Below are positions 1 to 5,739 of a stretch of 7,934 nucleotides of DNA, piece after piece (the first letter of the stretch is position 1; each line of letters starts with the position of its first letter). The stretch is from an uncultured Pseudomonadota bacterium. GTDB lineage: Bacteria; Pseudomonadota; Gammaproteobacteria; Burkholderiales; SG8-41. A model generated the notes under the pieces. That model ran no database searches, was not told the origin of the DNA, and saw only the letters and a list, made by a program, of their open reading frames with translations. Made by a program: the position numbers and the translations under genes. The stretch spans positions 1 to 7,934 of the forward strand of contig CAMPGR010000151.1 of assembly GCA_946885605.1 (NCBI GenBank). The letters run 5' to 3'.

Positions 1-33
1 AGACAAGATCTGGAACGCGTTGAGATAGGGGAT

Positions 34-51
34 AGACCCTTAGCGGGGTCT
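34..51 (-). terminator. Hairpin just after rlmJ, possible weak terminator
   Basis: The arms AGACCC (34-39) and GGGTCT (46-51) are perfect inverted repeats with a 6-base loop. They begin 6 bases past the rlmJ stop codon on the minus strand. No T-run follows on that strand, so this is not a canonical intrinsic terminator. It may act with Rho or simply protect the 3' end. The rest of 1-57 shows no gene. Confidence 0.3.
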
Positions 52-57
52 TGCCCC

Positions 58-900
58 CTACTCCGGCACGAGCCAGTTGACCCTTGCGCCCCCTGCGCCG
101 GTCGGCGAGAGCGCGCTCCACAGCCAGCGCAGCAGCGGCCGCGCCTCGTCCTCGAACCGCCACGGCGGATTGATGATCAACATGCCGCAGCCCGGAATGG
201 TGGCGTCCAAGTCGCGCTCGGCGATTTCAAGCTCGAGCTTGAGTATCTTGCGGATGCCCGAATTCTTCACTTCGCGGTCGAAGTTTTGCATGGCGCCGGG
301 TGACATCAGCGGATACCAGATGGCGTACATTCCGGTCGGCCAGCGCGCGTGAGCGGCGCGCAGCGCGGCGACAATGCGTGCAAACTCGCGCGCGCGATCG
401 AACGAGGAATCGATGAGCACCAGCCCGCGCCGCTCCCTGGGCGGGAGAAACGCCTTCAAGCCCTGGTAGCCGTCGAGGTAATGGATCGCGACCTGCTTGT
501 CGTGCGCGAAGAGACGTTTGAGCTCCGCGTAGTCGGTCTTGTTGAGCTCGATCAGCACGATGCGGTCGATGGGGCGAACCAGACGCCTCGCGATCAGCGG
601 TGAGCCGGGATAGAAGCGCAGTTTGCCGCGCGGGTTCTCGGCTTTCACCGCCTCGAGATAAGGTGCAAGCGCGGGTGGAATGTCCTTGCGCTCCCACAAG
701 CGCGCGATGCCGTTCTTGTACTCGCGCGCTTTCTGCGCCCACGCGTGCGTGAGGTCGTATCGCCCAATGCCCGCGTGCGTATCGAGATAGCAGTAAGGTT
801 TCTCTTTCTCGCCGAGGGAGATCAGCAGCCGTGTGAGCAACGCGTGCTTGAAGACGTCGGCAAAGTTGCCGGCGTGAAAGAGATGCCGGTAGGCGAGCAT
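58..900 (-). CDS. rlmJ: RlmJ, 23S rRNA adenine-N6 methyltransferase, with altered catalytic motif
   Basis: This 280-residue protein matches RlmJ, which uses S-adenosylmethionine to methylate N6 of A2030 (E. coli numbering) in 23S rRNA during ribosome assembly. The length equals that of the E. coli enzyme and the recalled alignment is nearly gap-free. It keeps the N-terminal MLAYRHLFHAGNFADVFKH block with Y4, H6 and K18, then YLDTHAGIGRY (SAM-binding region, about 38-48), YPGSPLIARRL (about 97-107) and the C-terminal NPPWRFEDEARPLL block ending in NWLVPE. The oddity is motif IV. At residues 164-167, where E. coli has DPPY, the sequence reads DSSF (bases 400-411). The aspartate is kept but both prolines and the tyrosine are lost, while the flanking LVLID and the downstream frame are intact. 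The family call is firm; whether it is catalytically active is uncertain. It lies downstream of the MazG-like gene on the same strand, with a REP-like repeat between them. Confidence 0.93.
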   Translation of the reverse strand: MLAYRHLFHAGNFADVFKHALLTRLLISLGEKEKPYCYLDTHAGIGRYDLTHAWAQKAREYKNGIARLWERKDIPPALAPYLEAVKAENPRGKLRFYPGSPLIARRLVRPIDRIVLIELNKTDYAELKRLFAHDKQVAIHYLDGYQGLKAFLPPRERRGLVLIDSSFDRAREFARIVAALRAAHARWPTGMYAIWYPLMSPGAMQNFDREVKNSGIRKILKLELEIAERDLDATIPGCGMLIINPPWRFEDEARPLLRWLWSALSPTGAGGARVNWLVPE

Positions 901-923
901 GTCCTGAGGAGCCTTTGAGTGTT

Positions 924-997
924 CGTCATCCCGGCGTACGCCGGGATCCAGGCAAGACTCTCGGTAGCTCTGGATGCCAGCTTTCGCCGGAATGACG
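924..997. repeat. Inverted pair of REP-like palindromic elements
   Basis: Two 28-bp copies (924-951 and 970-997) face each other across an 18-bp spacer and agree at 23 of 28 positions when one is reverse-complemented. Each has the CGTCAT...ATCCAG frame. The left copy contains a perfect 16-bp palindrome, CCCGGCGTACGCCGGG (930-945). This pattern is a familiar dispersed extragenic repeat of beta- and gammaproteobacteria; translated, it gives the well-known spurious peptide WIPAYAGMT. It fills the 105-bp gap between two genes on the same strand, so the transcript could fold into a long hairpin. That hairpin might separate expression of the MazG-like gene from rlmJ or stabilise mRNA ends. Confidence 0.85.
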
Positions 998-1005
998 ATT
1001 CTGTG

Positions 1006-1365
1006 CTATAGCTTGGTGTATTTCGTGGCGCGCCCGCGGGCTTTCTCGACGGGATACTTTTTTGCATTGAGCGCGAGCTTTTTCTCGGCGGCGGCCTTGA
1101 GGTCGATGCCGAGCTTGTCGCAGAGCCGCACCAGGAAGAGCAGCACATCGGCGCATTCGAGCGCCACTTCGTCGCGCGTGGTACGCGGCAGGTTCGCCGC
1201 CTGCTCGAAGGTGAGCCACTGGAAATGCTCCACCAGCTCGCCCGCCTCGCCGGCGAGCGCCATCGCGAGATTCTTCGGGTTGTGAAACTGGTCCCAGTCG
1301 CGCTCGGCGGCGAATTCCTCGAGCCGTGCGCGCAAGCTTTCCAGCGTATCGGGCGTGTGCGGCAT
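1006..1365 (-). CDS. MazG-like (DCTPP1-type) nucleotide pyrophosphohydrolase
   Basis: This 119-residue all-alpha NTP pyrophosphatase belongs to the MazG superfamily, RS21-C6/DCTPP1 branch. Such enzymes convert (d)NTPs, often modified dCTP, to the monophosphate and pyrophosphate and so clean the nucleotide pool. The Mg-binding residues are visible as EAGE (E40, E43) on one helix and EVALECAD (E70, D73) on the next. The early RDWDQFHNPKNLA segment (about 22-34) is the branch's substrate-pocket signature, and FQW (48-50) follows the first metal helix. The basic C-terminal tail (KKYPVEKARGRATKY) is typical. The ATG at 1365 was chosen because homology starts there; in-frame sequence further upstream would run into the divergent gene. 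A short AGG-containing stretch precedes it. The exact substrate cannot be told from sequence. The gene is divergent from the MESH1-like hydrolase. Confidence 0.88.
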   Translation of the reverse strand: MPHTPDTLESLRARLEEFAAERDWDQFHNPKNLAMALAGEAGELVEHFQWLTFEQAANLPRTTRDEVALECADVLLFLVRLCDKLGIDLKAAAEKKLALNAKKYPVEKARGRATKYTKL

Positions 1366-1397
1366 GTCCTGCCTCTCGGGTACATCGGCAACGCGGC

Positions 1398-1407
1398 ATT
1401 GTATACT
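1398..1407. promoter_or_regulatory. Putative overlapping divergent -10 elements
   Basis: The 74-bp gap between the two divergent start codons contains TATACT (1402-1407) reading rightward and TACAAT (1398-1403) reading leftward. Each is one base off the sigma-70 -10 consensus, and they overlap around the palindrome GTATAC. Both would give leaders of roughly 25 bases, ending at the GTG at 1440 and the ATG at 1365. No good -35 box is seen on either strand, so this is only a plausible call. If it is real, RNA polymerase could serve only one gene at a time. Confidence 0.35.
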
Positions 1408-1439
1408 GCACTTCCACACACACCGCGCAGCATGGGAAC

Positions 1440-2012
1440 GTGGACGCCGCAATCGCCACCCGATCGCAACGATCCGGCACACAGACGGAGCCCGCCGACC
1501 TGATTCTCCGCGCCGTCGCGTTTGCCGCCCACAAGCATCGCGACCAGCGCCGCAAGGACAAGGACGCCTCACCCTACATCAACCACCCGATACAGCTCGC
1601 CACGGTGCTGTGGGACGAGGGCGGTGTGCGCGACCCGAAAGTGATCGCCGCGGCGCTGCTGCATGACACACTGGAAGACACCGAAACCACCTGGCAGGAA
1701 GTGCGCGGTGCTTTCGGCGAGGACATCGCGGACGTGGTGCTCGAGGTGACGGACACTAAGTGGGTCAAGAAGGCGCTGCGGAAGCGCCTTCAGGTTGCCC
1801 GCGCGCGACATTCGAGCGAGCACGCGAAGCTCGTCAAGCTCGCCGACAAGATCTGCAATCTACGCGACATGGCGGCGCACCCGCCCGCCGGTTGGCCGTT
1901 GGAACGCAAGCGCCAGTATTTCGACTGGGCAAAAGAGGTCGTCGATCAGCTTCGCGGCACGCACCCCGAGCTCGAGCGGCGCTTCGACGAGGTTTACGCC
2001 CTCAAGCCGTAG
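1440..2012 (+). CDS. MESH1-like stand-alone HD-domain (p)ppGpp hydrolase
   Basis: This 190-residue metal-dependent HD phosphohydrolase corresponds to the hydrolase half of Rel/SpoT with no synthetase or regulatory domains. It is expected to remove the 3'-pyrophosphate of (p)ppGpp; animal MESH1 also dephosphorylates NADPH. Metal-site residues visible are H33 in KHRDQRRK, the HD pair H75-D76 in ALLHDTLEDT, and D136 in KLADK. PYINHPI (45-51), RKRLQV and NLRD are also present. From memory, the protein matches human MESH1 (HDDC3) unusually closely, including KHRDQRRKD, HSS..AKLVKLADK and a GW...YF.WA pattern near the C-terminus. The GTG at 1440 is the best start: the frame is open back to 1326, but the extra residues lack homology and would overlap the divergent gene. 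The ribosome-binding site is weak (GGGA). Its stop overlaps the convergent MFS gene by 11 bp. Confidence 0.88.
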   Translation: MDAAIATRSQRSGTQTEPADLILRAVAFAAHKHRDQRRKDKDASPYINHPIQLATVLWDEGGVRDPKVIAAALLHDTLEDTETTWQEVRGAFGEDIADVVLEVTDTKWVKKALRKRLQVARARHSSEHAKLVKLADKICNLRDMAAHPPAGWPLERKRQYFDWAKEVVDQLRGTHPELERRFDEVYALKP

Positions 2013-3555
2013 GTTTCGCCCGGCCCATGATCCACGCCGGCACGAGTGCGAGCGTGAAGACGATCGCAACGATCAGAAAGCTGTCGCGGAAACCCATCGT
2101 ATACGCCTGGGCGTAGATTACGCGCCCGAGATAATGCAACGCGCCGGCCCCCTGCAGGTCTTCGGCGACGCCGCCGCGCGCGAGCAACGCCTCGATCGAG
2201 CGCAGCAATTCCTGGGTGGCGCTGTTGGCCGGCGTCTGCAGGCTCGTCAGCGTATCGCTGTGGAAGAACGTCCGCCGATCCAGCGTCACCGACAAGAGGT
2301 TCACGCCGAACGCGCCGCCGAGCTGCCGCGCGAAGTTGATCATGCCGGCGCCCTGTCCCAGCAGCTCGGGACGCAGCGCCCGCAGCGCCGAGACGTTGAG
2401 CGCCGGCTTGATGAGGCTTAAACCAACACGCGTGATGATCACACACACGGCCACGGTCCAGAACGTGGTGTTCACATCCACGCCCGAGAGCCAGAAGGAC
2501 GCAATGGCGAAACACAACAGCCCGGCGATGATGAGCGTGCGCGCAGAGAGCCGGTCGCTCAAATAACCGGCGACGGGCATGCAAAGACCCATGATGAGGC
2601 CGGCCGGCATCAGCATGAGCCCGGCTTGCAGCGGCGTGAGCTTCTGGACGGTTTGCACGAAGAGCGGCACCAGGTACGTCGAACCAAACAATCCGGCGCC
2701 GAATATGCACGCAACGCTCGCCGCTGCCGTGAACTGCGCATTCGCCAGCACGCGCAAGTTGACGAGCGGTTGCGCGGCTCTCAGCTCCCACAAGAGGAAA
2801 CCGATGCCCGCGGCGGTGGCGAGAGCGAACAACGTCAGGATGTAATCGGAATGCCAGCCTTCGCGCTGCCCGTTCGAGAGCCCGGTGAGCAGCGTCGAGA
2901 GCGCCGTCACGAGCAGCGCGAAGCCCAGCCAGTCGAATCGCAAGTGCTTGCTCGCCTCCTCGCGCTGCGGCAGGAACAGGCTTCCCAGGAGAATGGCCGT
3001 GGCGCCCACGGGAACCGCGACATAGAAGATGTAGCGCCAGTTGAAGTGCTCGATCATGACGCCGCCGAGCGTCGGTCCGAGCGCCGGCCCCAGCAGCACG
3101 CTCAAGCCGAAGATTCCCATCGCCAAGCCGCGCTGCCCCGGCGGAAAAACGCGGAACAGCGTGTACATGGAAAAGGGCTGGAGGAGGCCCGCCACCGCCC
3201 CCTGCACCACGCGGCACAGGATCAGCACGTCCTCGTTCGGGCTCGCGCCTGCAATCAGGAGTGCGGCCACGAACAGGCAGAGGCCGCCGATGAAGGTCGT
3301 GCGCTGCCCGAACGTGTCCATCATCCACGCGTTGAGCAGCATACCGATGGTCATCGCCGCGAGCGCGCCGGTGGAGAGCCACTGCGCGCGGTCCTGGCCG
3401 ATGCCGAACGCGCCCATGATGTCCGGAATCGCGACGTTGACGCTGGTGGTCGTCAGCATCGCGGTGACCGTGCCGATCATCACGGTGATGGTCGCGAACC
3501 ACCGGTAGTGCGGCCCGTAGCGCTCGAACAGGGCTTCAGTCGTCTCGGAGCGCAA
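2002..3555 (-). CDS. EmrB-like DHA2-family MFS multidrug exporter
   Basis: This 517-residue inner-membrane drug/proton antiporter has the size and 14-helix character of the DHA2 (EmrB/QacA) family. Markers in order are: VNVAIPDI after helix 1 (39-46), motif A as DTFGQR (80-85), motif B around LCRVVQGA (113-120), and the drug-antiporter motif C GPALGPTLGG (156-165) followed by NWRYIFYV. The C-terminal half has the typical GAGMINFARQLGGAFGVNL segment (402-420). A large soluble loop lies before the last helix (about 425-485). It would extrude hydrophobic compounds into the partner fusion protein encoded just upstream; the substrate is unknown. The start is a TTG, supported by an ideal Shine-Dalgarno and by the lack of a usable later start before helix 1. 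It overlaps the fusion-protein gene by 20 bp, indicating co-transcription and coupled translation. Confidence 0.92.
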   Translation of the reverse strand: MRSETTEALFERYGPHYRWFATITVMIGTVTAMLTTTSVNVAIPDIMGAFGIGQDRAQWLSTGALAAMTIGMLLNAWMMDTFGQRTTFIGGLCLFVAALLIAGASPNEDVLILCRVVQGAVAGLLQPFSMYTLFRVFPPGQRGLAMGIFGLSVLLGPALGPTLGGVMIEHFNWRYIFYVAVPVGATAILLGSLFLPQREEASKHLRFDWLGFALLVTALSTLLTGLSNGQREGWHSDYILTLFALATAAGIGFLLWELRAAQPLVNLRVLANAQFTAAASVACIFGAGLFGSTYLVPLFVQTVQKLTPLQAGLMLMPAGLIMGLCMPVAGYLSDRLSARTLIIAGLLCFAIASFWLSGVDVNTTFWTVAVCVIITRVGLSLIKPALNVSALRALRPELLGQGAGMINFARQLGGAFGVNLLSVTLDRRTFFHSDTLTSLQTPANSATQELLRSIEALLARGGVAEDLQGAGALHYLGRVIYAQAYTMGFRDSFLIVAIVFTLALVPAWIMGRAKPTA

Positions 3556-4687
3556 TGTAGACCTCCACCATCATGCCCGGGCGCAGCGACGGATCTTTTT
3601 CTTGGAGCTTGATGCGTAACGGAAGGCGCTGGGTAATCTTCGTGAAATTGCCGCTGGGGTTGGGATCGGGCAGCAAAGCGAATTTGTTCGTCGCCGCGCG
3701 GCCAATGCGAAACACCGTGCCCGAAAATACTTTGCCGGGGTACGCGTCGACACGGATATCGGCTTTCATCCCAGGCTTGATGCGTCCGACGTCGGTTTCC
3801 CTGACATTGGCTTCGACCCAGATGTCGTCCGGATTGTGGAACATCAGGATGCGCTGGCCGACGCCGACGTGCTCGCCCTTCCGCACGAAGGTCATCACGA
3901 CGCGACCGTCCGCAGGGCTCTCGATGCGGCGGTCTTCGATGTCGATGTCCTGCCGGCGGATCTCGGCGCGCACTTCGTCCGCCTGCCGCTCGAGCACGAG
4001 GAGCTGGCGCTCCATTACCGCAAGCTGCTTGCGGCTGCCGCCCGCCGCAGATAGCGTGCCACGCACGGCCGCCACTTCGGCGAGCGCCTTGCGGTGATTC
4101 TCGCGCACCTGCTGGTACGTGCTCCGCGCGCGCTCCATCGCCTGCGGAGACAGCCACTTCGCTTCGGCGAGCTCGCGCGCGCGGCGGAAGTCGTCCTGCG
4201 CCTGCTTGAGCTGTATGGCGAGCGCCGAGACTTCCGCTTCGGCCGCCGCGAGCCGGTTCTTCTCGCTCTGGAACTTGCCGAATGTCTCCTGGTCGATCTG
4301 GCCGCTCTGGGCCATCACCACCGCGACCTGGTTCTCGAGCGCTTTCAGCTTCGCGACGAGCACTTCGCGCTTCAAACGGGAGTCGCGATCGTCCACCTGG
4401 GCGAGGAGCTGGCCTTTCTTCACGGCGTCGCCTTCGATCACCGGCAGCTCCGTGACCCAGCCGGACACGCGGCTCGAAATGGTGATCACCTCGCCGTCGA
4501 TGCGTGCATCGTCGATGTAGACGTGCGTCCAGCGCTGGTAGAGCCAGTGCCCGCCCCAGATCGCGAGCAGCACGGCGACGACGGCGACGATCCAGACCTT
4601 GGCGCGGCCGTTCGCGCCCCCATGCGAGCCTCCCGCCTTCTGATCGTGGCCGCTGCCTCCAGAGGGATCGGGCTCGCTCTTCGCCAT
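3536..4687 (-). CDS. EmrA/HlyD-type periplasmic membrane fusion protein
   Basis: This 383-residue adaptor links an inner-membrane MFS pump to an outer-membrane channel. Visible parts in order are: a cytoplasmic Gly/His-rich tail (1-29), one membrane helix (about 31-48), YIDDARIDGEVITISSRVSG (57-76) opening the first lipoyl half, and DAVKKGQLLAQVDDRD (87-102). A long, charged coiled-coil hairpin follows (about 103-250), then the second lipoyl half IESPADGRVV (255-264) and the beta-barrel domain. The barrel includes the EmrA-type NPSGNFTKITQRLPLRI (343-359) and LRPGMMVEV. Length and order fit the family well. It is the first gene of an operon with the MFS exporter. No TolC-like gene or regulator lies next to it, so it probably uses an outer-membrane channel encoded elsewhere. 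The ATG has AAGGAGGA about 13 bases upstream, a slightly long spacing. Confidence 0.92.
   Translation of the reverse strand: MAKSEPDPSGGSGHDQKAGGSHGGANGRAKVWIVAVVAVLLAIWGGHWLYQRWTHVYIDDARIDGEVITISSRVSGWVTELPVIEGDAVKKGQLLAQVDDRDSRLKREVLVAKLKALENQVAVVMAQSGQIDQETFGKFQSEKNRLAAAEAEVSALAIQLKQAQDDFRRARELAEAKWLSPQAMERARSTYQQVRENHRKALAEVAAVRGTLSAAGGSRKQLAVMERQLLVLERQADEVRAEIRRQDIDIEDRRIESPADGRVVMTFVRKGEHVGVGQRILMFHNPDDIWVEANVRETDVGRIKPGMKADIRVDAYPGKVFSGTVFRIGRAATNKFALLPDPNPSGNFTKITQRLPLRIKLQEKDPSLRPGMMVEVYIALRDD
3562..3566 (-). promoter_or_regulatory. Shine-Dalgarno that fixes the TTG start of the MFS gene
   Basis: On the minus strand GGAGG is followed by a 6-base spacer and then TTG (3555-3553). The match to the anti-Shine-Dalgarno is full and the spacing ideal. 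It lies within the last codons of the fusion-protein gene. This argues strongly that translation begins at the non-ATG codon, not at the next methionine, residue 26, which would cut into the first membrane helix. Confidence 0.7.
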
Positions 4688-4700
4688 GTGCTGTTGGTAC

Positions 4701-4746
4701 TCCTCCTTATGACGGCATTATGGTGCCGGGCCTTCTCGGGCAGCAA
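4701..4746 (-). promoter_or_regulatory. Putative promoter and ribosome-binding site of the efflux operon
   Basis: On the minus strand TTGCTG (4741-4746) and CATAAT (4717-4722) are separated by 18 bases and resemble sigma-70 -35 and -10 boxes. Transcription would start a few bases downstream, just before the strong Shine-Dalgarno AAGGAGGA (4701-4708). The Shine-Dalgarno is clear; the promoter is a pattern match only. The remainder of the 237-bp divergent gap up to 4924 contains no gene. Confidence 0.4.
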
Positions 4747-4924
4747 GCAAACGGGACCATATTGTGGATAGCGATCCCGGGCGCGCGCGTCCCTGCGTCT
4801 ATTCCCTGCCGCAACTCTAGCTGCCAATGCGTAGGACGGGGACCTGGATACGCGCCCGATGCGCGGGAGTAGAATGACCCGCACCACCCCGGTCGCATCG
4901 ACCCACTTCCCAAGAGGAGCCATC

Positions 4925-5584
4925 ATGGCGATCAAATGGTATGGATTCTGGCGTTCGCTCGCGAGCTGCCGCGTTCGGATCGCGCTCGCGCTCAAAGGCC
5001 TGCAGGCCGAGGAGATTTCCATCAACCTGCTGCAGGGGCAGCAGCACGGCGACGACTATCGTGCGGTCAACCCGCAGCGCGTCGTTCCGGCGCTGGTGGT
5101 GGACGGGCAGACGATCTTCCAGTCGCTCGCGATCATGGAATATCTCGACGAGACGACGCCCCAGCCGCCGCTGCTGCCGCAAGACGCGCTCGGTCGGGCG
5201 CGCGTGCGCGGCCTCGCGCAGATCATCGCCTGCGACACGCACCCGCTCATCGTGCCGCGCGTCCGGAACTACCTGGAGAAGGACCTGAAGATCGACGAGC
5301 CCGCGCGCAACCGCTGGGCGCAGCACTGGATCGTCGAGGGACTAAAGGCCGTGGAAGCGCATCTTGCGAACGAGCGCGAGACCAGCCGCTACTGCCACGG
5401 CGACACGCCCACCATCGCCGACATCTGCATCGTCTCGCAAGTCTTCGGCGCGCAGTTCTTCAAGGCCGACACGTCCAGCGTGCCGAACGTGATGCGCGTG
5501 TTCAATGAATGCATGAAGCTCGATGCGTTCGATCGCAGCCAGCCGCTGAAGCAGCCGGGGGCGCCGAAAGAACTCACGCATTGA
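4925..5584 (+). CDS. Zeta-class GST, maleylacetoacetate isomerase-like
   Basis: This 219-residue cytosolic glutathione-dependent enzyme has a thioredoxin-like N-terminal domain (about 1-82) with VVPALVVDG, including the cis-proline, and QSLAIMEYLDE (about 67-77) for glutathione binding. A helical C-terminal domain follows, with DTHPLIVPRVRNYL, the HWIVEG segment and TPTIADICIVSQVF. These features and the length fit maleylacetoacetate isomerase, which makes fumarylacetoacetate in tyrosine and homogentisate breakdown. No neighbouring gene belongs to that pathway, so another glutathione-dependent role is possible. The zeta active-site motif reads RSLASCRVRIAL (10-21) where bacterial homologues usually read RSSASYRVRIAL, so the second serine is Leu12 and the tyrosine is Cys15. 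The ATG at 4925 has AGAGGAG (4913-4919) 5 bases upstream and matches the family start. In-frame ATGs at 4859 and 4874 are not supported. Confidence 0.85.
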   Translation: MAIKWYGFWRSLASCRVRIALALKGLQAEEISINLLQGQQHGDDYRAVNPQRVVPALVVDGQTIFQSLAIMEYLDETTPQPPLLPQDALGRARVRGLAQIIACDTHPLIVPRVRNYLEKDLKIDEPARNRWAQHWIVEGLKAVEAHLANERETSRYCHGDTPTIADICIVSQVFGAQFFKADTSSVPNVMRVFNECMKLDAFDRSQPLKQPGAPKELTH

Positions 5585-5592
5585 CGGATCTT

Positions 5593-5612
5593 GGGTTTTT
5601 GTCGAAGAACCC
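5593..5612 (+). terminator. Hairpin after the GST gene, possible weak terminator
   Basis: GGGTTTTT (5593-5600) and AAGAACCC (5605-5612) form an 8-bp RNA stem, with one U-G pair, around a GUCG tetraloop. It lies 8 bases after the stop codon. No U-run follows, so termination would be inefficient or Rho-assisted. Confidence 0.35.
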
Positions 5613-5685
5613 CACGGACGCACTTTGTCCGCCAGGGCAACTTCACAAATTGTCTGAACCCGCGCCGAGCGCATCTGTCTCGTCT

Positions 5686-5710
5686 TTGACACCGTGTCAA
5701 CACGGACGGT
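5686..5710 (+). promoter_or_regulatory. Nested palindromes before the alcohol dehydrogenase gene, likely operator
   Basis: Three overlapping dyads occur here: TTGACAC-C-GTGTCAA (5686-5700, perfect), CCGTGT-CA-ACACGG (5692-5705, perfect) and ACCGT-N10-ACGGT (5691-5710). The first contains TTGACA (5686-5691), an exact -35 hexamer. No good -10 stands at the normal 16-18 bp. A -35 box overlapping dyads with a poor -10 is what activator-dependent or repressor-blocked promoters look like, for example MerR or TetR family targets. The regulator is not in the window. The gene start is at 5740 with AGGAG (5729-5733) 6 bases before it. Confidence 0.5.
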
Positions 5711-5739
5711 CCAGTAAAGCTACCGATTAGGAGCCTACT

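Noticed and set aside
924..997. Possible CRISPR repeat, attachment site or insertion-sequence ends
   Set aside because: There are only two copies, inverted, with no transposase gene between them and no spacer array. The sequence matches a common extragenic REP-like repeat.
1326..1439. N-terminal extension of the HD hydrolase back to 1326
   Set aside because: It would overlap the MazG-like gene, removes the divergent promoter space, and the residues look non-coding. GTG at 1440 is preferred.
1994..3502. A 502-codon open frame on the minus strand overlapping the MFS gene
   Set aside because: It is an out-of-frame shadow of the MFS gene. The translation is rich in Arg, Ala and His with no membrane helices or family motifs, while the frame used has every DHA2 marker.
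2626..3612. A 328-codon plus-strand open frame antisense to the MFS gene
   Set aside because: Long antisense frames are expected in GC-rich genes. The product is low-complexity (Arg/Glu/His-rich), with no recognisable domain and no ribosome-binding site that stands out.
4859..4924. N-terminal extension of the GST from upstream in-frame ATGs (4859, 4874)
   Set aside because: The extra 22 residues have no family counterpart, whereas the ATG at 4925 has a well-spaced AGAGGAG and begins right at the conserved first strand.
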